Assembly (NCBI GenBank): GCA_001797815.1
Contig: MGQK01000077.1
Coordinates: forward strand, 25,545-40,088
Length of the DNA stretch: 14,544 nucleotides
Direction: 5' to 3'
Source of the DNA: Deltaproteobacteria bacterium RBG_13_61_14
Lineage (GTDB): Bacteria; RBG-13-61-14
Shown here: positions 7,003 through 14,349 of the stretch, piece by piece
How the letters are laid out: the number at the start of each line of letters is the position of its first letter
How positions within the stretch are numbered: the first letter of the stretch is position 1
Notes under the pieces: model-generated
What the model was told of the DNA's origin: nothing
The model's input: the letters and a program-made list of their open reading frames with translations, nothing else
Database searches by the model: none
Position numbers and translations under genes: made by a program

Positions 7003-7006
7003 TGAA
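6980..7006. repeat. Imperfect palindrome upstream of ORF6N (copy 3)
   Basis: Arms 6980-6992 and 6994-7006 pair at 11 of 13 positions around T6993, with the core CACAATTTGTG at 6988-6998 identical to the two copies inside ORF6N. Compared with copy 1, the arms have changed at several bases with only partial compensation. Confidence 0.75.
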
Positions 7007-7019
7007 TCCGGTCCTGCGG

Positions 7020-7044
7020 TTAAGGTGGCAAACAGGCACCTTAA
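7020..7044. repeat. 8-bp hairpin downstream of lysK
   Basis: TTAAGGTG at 7020-7027 and CACCTTAA at 7037-7044 form a perfect 8-bp stem with a 9-nt loop, 61 nt past the lysK stop. No T-tract follows on the minus strand, so intrinsic termination is not supported. It may be an RNA 3' structure or a processing site. Confidence 0.45.
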
Positions 7045-7104
7045 AGAATTAGCCGCTGCGCGCCTTACCCTTACTTTTAGGGCCCAAAAAATTGTTATTT
7101 TAAA

Positions 7105-8808
7105 TTACACTTTAATTTTTTGCAAGTCCAGCATCTTTTCAGGAGGAGATTCCTCGATAAACTTTTTTATTTCTTCAATTACCAAAGGCACCCTGGCAAC
7201 TTCTTCTCTTACTTTTGGGACCCGGATAATCATTTCAGCCAAACGATCTTTCCCGATAAGTTTGGCAAATGTCCCAAATCGTGGTCCTTGGTCCTGGCCC
7301 AAAAGGACTTGATAAATTACTTTGAAAAGTTCGGACGGTTTGATCTTAAACACCTGGGCTATAAGAAAAACCATTGCCTGCATGACCTCGGCATTATCCC
7401 CGGAGTAATTTTTTAATAATTGAAAAAGAGTTGCCAGAAGCAAGGCTTCATTTCCTTGGGGTTGTCGGTACTTTTTGTCGGGCTCGATGAAGTCGCGGAA
7501 GTAGTGGAGCCCGGCCGAGATCAGGCTCTCGACCAGCTCGCGGTTCTCGGCGGCCTGGGGGTCGTAGCGGAGCAAATAGCCATAAAGCAACTTGGCGTCA
7601 TCTGCGCCAATGCCTTGGATCAGGTTCAGGACCAGGCTGTAGTTGATCGCGCCGGTGTAGGCCGGGGTTTCGCCCTTGAGTTTGGCTAAGTGCCAGATCA
7701 CCGAGCTTTGCGACGGGCCCTCTTCCAGCGAAGGGTAGCGGGCCAGCTCGACCAGGTAGTCGTCCACGCTCTTGGGGATCACGTCGAAGTAAAGCCGGCG
7801 CTGCTTCTTCGGGTTCTGGTAAAGGTAGTAGAGCATGGACTCGAGCGGCGCGTAGCGCAGCCAGTCCTCCACCGCCAGGCCCTCGCCCACGCTCTTGCTG
7901 ATCTTTTTGCCGTCCTCGCTCAGGAACATCTCGTAGGACATCCCGGCCGGCGCCTCGCCGCCCAAGAGCCGCACCAGCTTGCCGGAAAGCTTGGCCGAGT
8001 CAATCAGGTCCTTGCCGAACATCTCGTAGCCGACGCCGTAGGAGAGCCACCGGAGCGCCCAGTCCATCTTCCAGCCCACCTTGGCGTTGCCGAAGAGCAC
8101 CGAGACTTCGGCTTGATGACCGCAACCCTTTACCGGCGGCTCGCCGAAGACGCCGTCGCAAACGTAACTGAGCGAATCCCGCTCCGGGTGGTAAGCGGTG
8201 ACGCGGGTGGTGTAAAGCCGGCCGCATTTGGGGCAGACCGGGAAGAAGGGCGACCAGTCCTCCCGGTTCTCCTCCTTTAGCGTGGGCAGAATGACGGCCT
8301 TGACCTGTTCCACCTTTTGCAGGATCAGGCGCAAGCCCTCGTTGAAAACGCCGCGCCGGTATTCTTCGGTGGAGCTTTTCAACTGGTAGGGGAGTTGATA
8401 GGCGTCCAGCATTTCCTGGAGCTTCTTTTCCATGTGGCCGGCGTAAGAGTCGCAGCAGCCAAAGGGGTCCGGGATCTGGGAGATCGGCCGGCCCAGGTGC
8501 TGCTCCAGCAAATCCGGCCGGGGCAGGTTCTTGGGCACCCGGCGCAAGCCGTCCATGTCGTCGCAAAAGGCATAGAGCACGCCTTGCCGGCCAGTCAGGT
8601 GCTCGAAGGCCTGGAGCACGAAAGTGGTGCGGACCACTTCGGCAAAGGTGCCGATGTGCGGCAGCCCGGAGGGGCCGAAGCCGGCCTGGAAGATCACCGG
8701 AGGGGCGCCGGCGCCCGTTCGGCTGAGCTCACGGCCGAAAGCCTCACCGGCGGATCCGGGCTTGATCTTTTTGGCTTCCTGGAAGGGCCAGGCCACTGGA
8801 TCGCTCAT
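7105..8808 (-). CDS. lysK: Lysyl-tRNA synthetase, class I type
   Basis: This 567-residue enzyme charges tRNA-Lys with lysine using ATP. It is the class I LysRS found in archaea and scattered bacteria, not the class II LysRS of E. coli. Class I signatures are plain: GPSGLPHIGT (45-54) is the HIGH motif and KISKS (302-306) is KMSKS. A probable zinc site is formed by CPKC (192-195), C217, C229 and H231. The helical C-terminal half is the anticodon-binding cage typical of this family. The start at ATG 8808 overlaps the prfB stop as ATGA. An upstream extension of the frame exists but lies inside prfB and looks non-coding. The last 110-120 codons (7105 to about 7440) are near 40% GC against about 65% around 7861-7920. 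It stands where many bacteria place a class II lysS after prfB. Confidence 0.95.
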   Translation of the reverse strand: MSDPVAWPFQEAKKIKPGSAGEAFGRELSRTGAGAPPVIFQAGFGPSGLPHIGTFAEVVRTTFVLQAFEHLTGRQGVLYAFCDDMDGLRRVPKNLPRPDLLEQHLGRPISQIPDPFGCCDSYAGHMEKKLQEMLDAYQLPYQLKSSTEEYRRGVFNEGLRLILQKVEQVKAVILPTLKEENREDWSPFFPVCPKCGRLYTTRVTAYHPERDSLSYVCDGVFGEPPVKGCGHQAEVSVLFGNAKVGWKMDWALRWLSYGVGYEMFGKDLIDSAKLSGKLVRLLGGEAPAGMSYEMFLSEDGKKISKSVGEGLAVEDWLRYAPLESMLYYLYQNPKKQRRLYFDVIPKSVDDYLVELARYPSLEEGPSQSSVIWHLAKLKGETPAYTGAINYSLVLNLIQGIGADDAKLLYGYLLRYDPQAAENRELVESLISAGLHYFRDFIEPDKKYRQPQGNEALLLATLFQLLKNYSGDNAEVMQAMVFLIAQVFKIKPSELFKVIYQVLLGQDQGPRFGTFAKLIGKDRLAEMIIRVPKVREEVARVPLVIEEIKKFIEESPPEKMLDLQKIKV

Positions 8809-9942
8809 GAGGCCTTTTTCTCCCCGGAGCTTTTGCCGCCGGCCGATTGGGCCTGCTCGGCCAAATAGGCCTCGATGAAGGACTGCAGCTCGCCGTCGAG
8901 CACGGCCTGAACGTTGCCGGTCTCGTGGCCGGTGCGGGTGTCCTTGACCATTTGGTAGGGCTGGAGCACGTAGCTCCGGATCTGGCTGCCCCACTCGATA
9001 TCTTTTTTGGTGGAGTGGAAGGCTTGCATCCTCTCGTCGCGCTTGGCCCGCTCGTGCTCGTAGAGCTTGGCCTTGAGCACCTTCATGGCCATGGCCTTGT
9101 TCTTGTGCTGAGAGCGCTCGTTCTGGCAGGTGACTACGATCCCGGTGGGGAAGTGGGTGATGCGGACCGCGGACGAGGTCTTGTTCACGTGCTGGCCGCC
9201 GGCGCCGGACGAGCGGAAGGTGTCAATCCGGAGGTCGTCGGGGTTGATCTCCACCTCGATGTCCTCCTCGATGTCCGGGAGCACGAAGACCGCGGCAAAG
9301 GAAGTATGCCGGCGCTTGTTCGCGTCAAAGGGCGAGATGCGGACCAGCCGGTGCACGCCCGACTCGGCCTTGAGATAGCCGTAGGCATACTCCCCGCTCA
9401 CGGTCAGGGTGGCGCTCTTGATCCCGGCCTCCTCGCCGGGCAGCTCGTCAATCAGCTCCGCGGCGAGGCCGGCCCGCTCGCAGTAGCGGAGATACATGCG
9501 CAGCAGCATCTGGGCCCAGTCCTGGGCCTCGGTGCCGCCGGCCCCGGCGTTGATGGAGAGGATGCAGCTCTTGGCGTCGTGCTCGCCCGAGAGCATCCGT
9601 TCCAACTTGAACTTACCCAGCCGCTCCTCCAAGTCGGCCAGGCTCTGGTCCACTTCCTTAAGCGCCGCCTCGTCGCCTTCTTCCTCGGCCAGCTCCAGCA
9701 GCACCCGCGCGTCCTCCAGGTCCTTCTCCATTTTCTCCCAGCGCGCGAGCTGGGCCCGAAGCCGGGTGGCTTCCTGGTTTACCTTCTTGGCCTGCTCCGG
9801 GTTATTCCAAAAGCCGGCCGCGGCCATGGGCTGCTCCAACTCGGCCACGCGGGCGCGCCAGCCTTCGAGATCAAAGGAACCTCCGGAAATGGGCGAGCTC
9901 GCGCTCCAGGGTTCGGGTCTTCTCTTGCGATTCTACCAGCAT
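8805..9942 (-). CDS. prfB: Peptide chain release factor 2 with programmed +1 frameshift
   Basis: RF2 releases finished chains at UGA and UAA. Translation begins at ATG 9942, preceded by AAGGAG (9957-9952) with 9-nt spacing, and reads 23 codons to an in-frame TGA at 9873-9871. A +1 shift at CTT-T moves into the main frame (GAT at 9872-9870), giving 378 residues in total against 365 in E. coli. In full-length numbering the tripeptide SPF, which reads the stop codon, is at 203-205. GGQ, the catalytic motif, is at 248-250, almost the E. coli positions. The N-terminal coiled region is followed by the codon-recognition and peptidyl-hydrolase domains; the C-terminus has a short charged extension. 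The gene lies 51 nt after lnt, and its own stop overlaps the lysK start. An annotation starting at 9848 would miss 31 residues. Confidence 0.95.
9871..9884 (-). promoter_or_regulatory. RF2 programmed +1 frameshift site
   Basis: On the minus strand GGAGG (9884-9880) is followed by TTC CTT TGA, with the slippery CTT at 9876-9874 and the stop TGA at 9873-9871. The 3-nt spacing from the internal Shine-Dalgarno to CTT and the base order match the known bacterial prfB element. In the known mechanism, scarce RF2 leaves the ribosome paused at UGA, it slips one base and full RF2 is made; abundant RF2 terminates early. Confidence 0.95.
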
Positions 9943-9951
9943 GGTCCCGTT

Positions 9952-9957
9952 CTCCTT
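9952..9957 (-). promoter_or_regulatory. Ribosome binding site of prfB
   Basis: AAGGAG lies 9 nt before the ATG at 9942. It supports the upstream frame-0 start and therefore the frameshifted gene model over a start within the downstream frame. Confidence 0.8.
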
Positions 9958-9993
9958 TAATTACGATGTCGGTTTCCGATCAAGAGTTTACGC

Positions 9994-11571
9994 TCAGGAG
10001 CCGGCTTCCTTTCCGCGAGCCCGGAAGCGCAAACCGGCCCCGGCCAGGACCGCCAGGGTGCACAGGTAGGCGAAGAGGTCGCCCACCCGAGTATAAAAGG
10101 TAGTCCAGGCCGGACCCAGGCGCAACTCCACCGAGAGCGCGGCCGGCTCAAAAATCTCGGATGCCACCTCCACCCGGCCCACCGGGTTGACCAGGGAGGA
10201 GATGCCGGTGTTGGCGGCCCGGGCAAAATAGACCCGGTTCTCCACCGCCCGGAAAGCCAGGTTGGCGTGGTGCTGGAAAGGGGCGGAGGTCCGGCCGAAC
10301 CAGGCGTCGTTGGTGATGGTGGTCATAAACTGGGCACCCTTTTTCACAAACTTGCGGTCCAGGTTGCCGTAGATCACCTCGTAGCAGATCACGCAGCCGA
10401 AGCGATAGCCGGGCGGCTCGAAGACCACTACTTCCCGGCCCGGGGTGGTGTTGCCGGTGTTGCCTTTGGCGATGGCGTCGGCGAAGAAAAAGAGGCGTTG
10501 CAGCGGCACGTATTCGCCGAAGGGGACCAGGTGGATCTTGTCGTAGCGGCCCCACAGCGTCCGGGAGCGGGGCGAGAGCAGGTAGGCGCTGTTGAAATAG
10601 TGCCGCTCGAAGTTGTAGACCTCCCGGCTCAAGCTCCCGGCCAGGAAGTCCACGTCGAAGCCGTTGATCGCCTTGACCACGTCGGAGTCCACCTGAAAGT
10701 GCTCGTTGAAGAAGACGGTGAGCGCCGCTTCCGGCCAGATGAGCAGGTCGGGCTGGTCCTGGATCAGCCGCCGGCTGAGCGCGAGATGGGTCTCCAGGTT
10801 TTCCCAGAACTCCGTTTCATCCCACTTCACGCCCTGGTCAATGTTGCCCTGGACCAGCGCGAGTTTCAGCTTGGGCCGATCCGCAAAAGCCTCGTCCACC
10901 TGGCGCAGGCGGAGGTAGCCGAAGCCCAGGTCGCCGGCCAGGAGCAGCCCGGCCAGGCAAAGCTCGCGCCAGGCGTGGAGGAAGTTGGCGGTTGACGGTT
11001 GGCGGTTCACGGTGGAAAGAAGGGCGGCGGCCAGCGCGGCGTTGACGAGCACAATCAAGAATGAAACTCCGTAGATGCCGGTGAACTCGGCCACCTGGAT
11101 CACCGGGAGAAAAGCGTGCTGGGAAAGCCCGAGCAAGGTCCAGGGGAAGCCGCCGAAAGGAAAATAGGTCCGGAGCAGTTCCACCGCCACCCAGGCCAGG
11201 GGCGCGGCCAGCATCAGGTGGAAGCGGGCGCGAAGCATGAGGAGGCGGCTGAGGACCATGAACAGACCGAAATAAGAAGCCAAGAGCGCGATCAAGAGGA
11301 AAAGGATGAGCCAGGCCAACGGCCGGGACATGTTGGCATAGGTGACCATGCAGTGCACGATCCAGTAGAGGATGCCGGGATAGGCCACGGCGCCGGCGAC
11401 CGTCCCGCGCCAAAAGGCTTGGGGGTAGCTGGTTTCCGGGAGGGTGAGCAGCAGCGGGACCAGGGCTACCCAGGCCAGCCACCCCAGCTCGGTTTTCAGG
11501 AAGCTGGGGAAGATGACGATCAGGATCAGGCCGGAGACCGCGGCCAAGAGGTATGGGCGCAAGGTTTTCAT
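9994..11571 (-). CDS. lnt: Apolipoprotein N-acyltransferase
   Basis: Lnt adds the third acyl chain to the N-terminal cysteine of lipoproteins in the inner membrane of outer-membrane bacteria. The 525-residue product (E. coli 512) has about six N-terminal membrane segments up to residue 190, another near 205-220, a periplasmic carbon-nitrogen hydrolase domain, and a final membrane helix. The catalytic triad is visible as E281 in WPEAA, K345 in YDKIHLVPFGEY and C396 in CYEVIY; the accessory Glu of PFGEY is also kept. Two adjacent ATGs (11574 and 11571) overlap the ybeY stop. I chose 11571 because AGGA at 11581-11578 sits 6 nt from it and only 3 nt from the other. A small direct repeat encodes TVNRQPSTAN near 187-196, a loop between membrane segments. 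The stop is TGA, 51 nt before prfB. Confidence 0.94.
   Translation of the reverse strand: MKTLRPYLLAAVSGLILIVIFPSFLKTELGWLAWVALVPLLLTLPETSYPQAFWRGTVAGAVAYPGILYWIVHCMVTYANMSRPLAWLILFLLIALLASYFGLFMVLSRLLMLRARFHLMLAAPLAWVAVELLRTYFPFGGFPWTLLGLSQHAFLPVIQVAEFTGIYGVSFLIVLVNAALAAALLSTVNRQPSTANFLHAWRELCLAGLLLAGDLGFGYLRLRQVDEAFADRPKLKLALVQGNIDQGVKWDETEFWENLETHLALSRRLIQDQPDLLIWPEAALTVFFNEHFQVDSDVVKAINGFDVDFLAGSLSREVYNFERHYFNSAYLLSPRSRTLWGRYDKIHLVPFGEYVPLQRLFFFADAIAKGNTGNTTPGREVVVFEPPGYRFGCVICYEVIYGNLDRKFVKKGAQFMTTITNDAWFGRTSAPFQHHANLAFRAVENRVYFARAANTGISSLVNPVGRVEVASEIFEPAALSVELRLGPAWTTFYTRVGDLFAYLCTLAVLAGAGLRFRARGKEAGS
10987..11014. repeat. 14-nt tandem repeat within lnt
   Basis: Two adjacent 14-nt units, GGCGGTTGACGGTT (10987-11000) and GGCGGTTCACGGTG (11001-11014), differ at two positions. 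On the coding strand they give TVNRQPSTAN-like residues in an extramembrane loop of Lnt, where length changes would be tolerated. The period is not a multiple of three, so gain or loss of one unit would shift the frame. Confidence 0.6.
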
Positions 11572-11996
11572 CATCGTTCCTGGAGCACCTTCCAAAGTGC
11601 GGCTTCCTGGCGGCGCATGCGACGAGCTTTCCGGCCGCCCGGCTCGTGGTCGTAGCCGCGCAAGTGGAGGATGCCGTGGATCAGGAGGACCGCAAGCTCA
11701 TCCTGGAGGGAATGGCCGCGCTCCCGGGCCTGGCGGCGGGCGGCGGGCAAAGAGATGACCACGTCGCCCAGGAGGTTTCTAGCCGGCCCTTCCTGGACAA
11801 AGGCGAGCACGTCGGTGGTCCGGTCTTTCCGGCGCCAGAGGCGGTTGAGCCGCCGCATCTCCCGGTCGGACACCAGCGCCACGCTGAGCTCAGCCCGCTC
11901 ACATGCCAAGGCGCTTAAGATATTCTTCGCTGTCCTCGAGATCCAGGCCCTCACCGTTTTTGGGCTTCTTGTCCGGTCGTTTATCCGAATCGGCAT
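11571..11996 (-). CDS. ybeY: Endoribonuclease YbeY (16S rRNA maturation factor)
   Basis: YbeY is a metal-dependent single-strand endoribonuclease that helps 16S rRNA 3'-end maturation and ribosome quality control. The 141-residue product contains the diagnostic zinc motif HGILHLRGYDH at 107-117, with H107, H111 and H117 as ligands. It also has the family stretch LNRLWRRKDRTTDVLAF (50-66) and GDVVIS (77-82). The N-terminus MPIRINDR fits the first beta strand of the family, supporting the ATG at 11996 even though that start lies 98 nt inside the upstream HD gene. No strong Shine-Dalgarno precedes it (only AAGAAGAAAAG). The stop overlaps the lnt start. The neighbours phoH and the HD phosphohydrolase form the common phoH-HD-ybeY arrangement. 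Confidence 0.93.
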   Translation of the reverse strand: MPIRINDRTRSPKTVRAWISRTAKNILSALACERAELSVALVSDREMRRLNRLWRRKDRTTDVLAFVQEGPARNLLGDVVISLPAARRQARERGHSLQDELAVLLIHGILHLRGYDHEPGGRKARRMRRQEAALWKVLQER

Positions 11997-14349
11997 CGCT
12001 TTTCTTCTTCAAGGGCACCGCGCCCTTCTCCACCGGCTCCGGGTAATCGGGCCGGGAGTGATACATGGCCCCCAGCACCTTGTTGAACGACTTGGCGATG
12101 GCGTTCAAGTCCTTGAGGGTGAGCTCGCACTCATCCAACTGGCCGTCGGTGAAGATGCGGCTGATGATCTTCTGGACCATGCCCTGGATGCGGGCGTGGC
12201 TGGGCTCGCGCATGGTGCGGGCCGCGGACTCCACCGCGTCGGCCAGCATCATGATCCCGGCTTCCCGGGTCTGCGGCTTGGGCCCGGGGTAGCGGAAGTC
12301 CAGCTCATCCACCGGGTCCACCTCCGGGTTCTCCAGCTCCTTGGCCTTCTCGTAGAAAAATTTGATCAGGCTGGAGCCGTGGTGCTGGGCGATGCAGTCA
12401 ATCGCCTCCCTGGGCAGCCGGTGCTTCTCCGCCAGCTCCACTCCTTCCTTGACGTGGTTGGTCAGGATCAGGGCCGACATGGTGGGCCGCAGCTTCAGGT
12501 GCGGGTTCTTGCCGTCCCATTGGTTCTCCCCGAAATAGTGCGGCTTCTGCATCTTGCCGATGTCGTGGTACATGGCCAGCACCCGGGCCATCAGGGGGTT
12601 GGCATGAATGGCCTCGGCCGCTCCCTCGGCCAGGTTGGCCACCGCCAGGCTGTGCTGGTGGGTGCCCGGCGCCCGCAGCGTCATTTCCTTGAGCAGGGGG
12701 TGGTCCTGGTTCAAAAGTTCCAGGAGCTTGATGTCGGTGGCGTAGCCGAAGACCGACTCGACGAAGGGCACCACCCCGGTGATGATGACCGCGGCGAACA
12801 GCCCGCCGGCAAAAGCGAAGAACCCATTTAAGAGAAGCGCCTGAACTTCCAGAAACTGGTTTTCCGCTAAAGCCACCATCAGGACCAGAGCCACGTTGGC
12901 CAGGCCCAGCACCAGGCCCCCGCGCAAGATGGCGGCCCGGGTCCGGCACTGGCCCACTTCCGCCGCGGCCACCACGCTTCCCACCAGGGTGTAGAAGGCA
13001 AAGGTCAGGCTCCGGCCGGCCACCAGGCCGCCGAAAAGACCGGCGAACAAGGAATAAACCAGCGCCACCTCGGAATTGACCACCAGCCGCACCAGCATGG
13101 CGCCGCCGGCCAGGGCGATCAGGTAACGGAAATCCACCTCCTCGGGCAGACCGGTAAAGGCCTCCCGCACCGGGCCGGACAACTGGTCCACCAGCTTAAG
13201 CGAGGCCAGGCTGATCACCAGGACCAGGGAGAGGAAGATCAGGTCGCGCGGCTGGAAGGAGAACTTGCGGATGTTGCGGCTGGCAAAATGGACCACGGTG
13301 GCCAGGCTGATCAGCCCCAGGAACAAAAGCCCGGCGTAGATGAACGGGAGTTCCCAGGGCACTCGGATCGAGGCCAGCGCCTTGATCTTTTTCACCTGCG
13401 GCTCGGTGATGCGGTCGCCCCTGCGCACGATGATCTCGCCCCGCTTGAGCTTGGAGAAGACCGGCTTCACCTGGGCCACGGCCTGGCTCCGCACTTTCTC
13501 GGTTTCGTCCTTGTTAAAGGTCAGGGGGGGAGCTAAAAGCTTGGCGGCCAGCCGGCCGGCGGCGGCGCGGAAGCTCGCGGACTTGTCCTTGAACTGGTTC
13601 TGCGCCGCCGCTTCCACCGCGGCCTGGGCCTCAGCCAGGTCCTGGATAGAAGAGAAGTCGGCCAGCGCGCTCCGCTCGTCCTGCGGCAGCTTGCGGACCA
13701 CGATGCCCTTGTCCTTGTCCTTGAGCAGCAGCTCCCTGCTCACCACGATCGGCTTGCCGTAGGCCACCCGGAGCAGGCTCTGCACCGCGGACTCCAGCTC
13801 CAGGGAATAGTTCTGGTGCGCGAGCGCCTTGAGCAGATCCTGGTCCAGGGGCACCCCCAGCCCCTTAAGCAGTTCCTGCTCCCGCTCTTCCCGGAAGGCG
13901 GAAGGCACCCCGATCACTTGCCCGCCCCCGCCGCGGTCCGCGGGGCGGGTCATGTTCAATTCCCGGAACCCCTGGAAAAATTTCTTGAGCCGCTCCTCGG
14001 CCACGGCCCCGGCCTTGGTGTCCAAATCATAGACCGATTGCACCGCGGCCGCCGCCTCTTCCCTCCGCTTCGCCGTGGCCGCGGTGTCTTCCACATCCAG
14101 GTCGCGGGGCACCTTGACCGTCTTGACCGCCACCTCGCCCACCACAAACTCGTCCTCGGGCAACTGTTCGTGTGGATAGTAAACCACCGCCACCACCGCC
14201 AGGCTCAAGGCCAGGTTGATCGCCCACTTGGTGGCCCCGGGATGGGCCAGGTATTTCTGGTGCAGGCGTTTGTCCCAGGTGAGCTTCTTCCCGCTCTTGG
14301 GCACGCCCAGGGAAACCTTGGGCGCCCGATCGGTCTCGCGCAATGCCAT
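11899..14349 (-). CDS. 7TMR-HDED/HD-domain membrane phosphohydrolase, PgpH-like
   Basis: The 816-residue protein matches the PgpH/YqfF family, whose characterised members hydrolyse cyclic di-AMP. One membrane segment (41-58) leads to a large extracytoplasmic 7TMR-HDED domain (about 60-330). A seven-helix membrane block (about 333-530) and a cytoplasmic HD domain follow. The metal-binding residues are H566 in THQHS, HD at 595-596 in YHDIGK, H632, H656/H657 and D704 in LADAVES. The C-terminus (about 780-816) is a charged, Lys/Asp-rich tail. The start at ATG 14349 has AAGGAG at 14362-14357, 7 nt away, and overlaps the phoH stop by 1 nt. The last 98 nt overlap ybeY in another frame. Whether this lineage makes c-di-AMP cannot be told from the window, so the substrate is inferred from the family. 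Confidence 0.93.
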   Translation of the reverse strand: MALRETDRAPKVSLGVPKSGKKLTWDKRLHQKYLAHPGATKWAINLALSLAVVAVVYYPHEQLPEDEFVVGEVAVKTVKVPRDLDVEDTAATAKRREEAAAAVQSVYDLDTKAGAVAEERLKKFFQGFRELNMTRPADRGGGGQVIGVPSAFREEREQELLKGLGVPLDQDLLKALAHQNYSLELESAVQSLLRVAYGKPIVVSRELLLKDKDKGIVVRKLPQDERSALADFSSIQDLAEAQAAVEAAAQNQFKDKSASFRAAAGRLAAKLLAPPLTFNKDETEKVRSQAVAQVKPVFSKLKRGEIIVRRGDRITEPQVKKIKALASIRVPWELPFIYAGLLFLGLISLATVVHFASRNIRKFSFQPRDLIFLSLVLVISLASLKLVDQLSGPVREAFTGLPEEVDFRYLIALAGGAMLVRLVVNSEVALVYSLFAGLFGGLVAGRSLTFAFYTLVGSVVAAAEVGQCRTRAAILRGGLVLGLANVALVLMVALAENQFLEVQALLLNGFFAFAGGLFAAVIITGVVPFVESVFGYATDIKLLELLNQDHPLLKEMTLRAPGTHQHSLAVANLAEGAAEAIHANPLMARVLAMYHDIGKMQKPHYFGENQWDGKNPHLKLRPTMSALILTNHVKEGVELAEKHRLPREAIDCIAQHHGSSLIKFFYEKAKELENPEVDPVDELDFRYPGPKPQTREAGIMMLADAVESAARTMREPSHARIQGMVQKIISRIFTDGQLDECELTLKDLNAIAKSFNKVLGAMYHSRPDYPEPVEKGAVPLKKKSDADSDKRPDKKPKNGEGLDLEDSEEYLKRLGM

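Larger units (their letters stand above)
6902..7104. other. Intergenic region between lysK and ORF6N
   Basis: This 203-nt stretch has no supported gene. It holds a third palindrome within a duplicated ORF6N-like fragment, an 8-bp hairpin at 7020-7044, and AT-rich sequence (7086-7104) just after the lysK stop. A reading frame containing SGSQIVPLNKGKKI is open toward ORF6N but has no good start and does not resemble a complete protein. I found no clear promoter for ORF6N here. Confidence 0.6.

Noticed and set aside
6633-7006. CRISPR array
   Set aside because: Only three unevenly spaced palindromes, two of them within a coding frame, with no uniform spacers or cas genes.
6341-7104. Prophage or insertion element around ORF6N
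   Set aside because: No integrase, transposase, terminal repeats or target-site duplication is visible; the ORF6N gene is solitary.
8809-8994. N-terminal extension of LysRS up to 8994
   Set aside because: The added residues lie within prfB in another frame, are Arg/Gly/Pro-rich without similarity to LysRS, and the ATG at 8808 gives a family-like N-terminus.
8847-10103. 418-codon plus-strand open frame across prfB
   Set aside because: It is an antisense shadow of RF2 with no family features and spans the prfB-lnt junction.
11671-12831. 386-codon plus-strand open frame across ybeY and the HD gene
   Set aside because: It runs antisense over two clear genes and has no recognisable domain.
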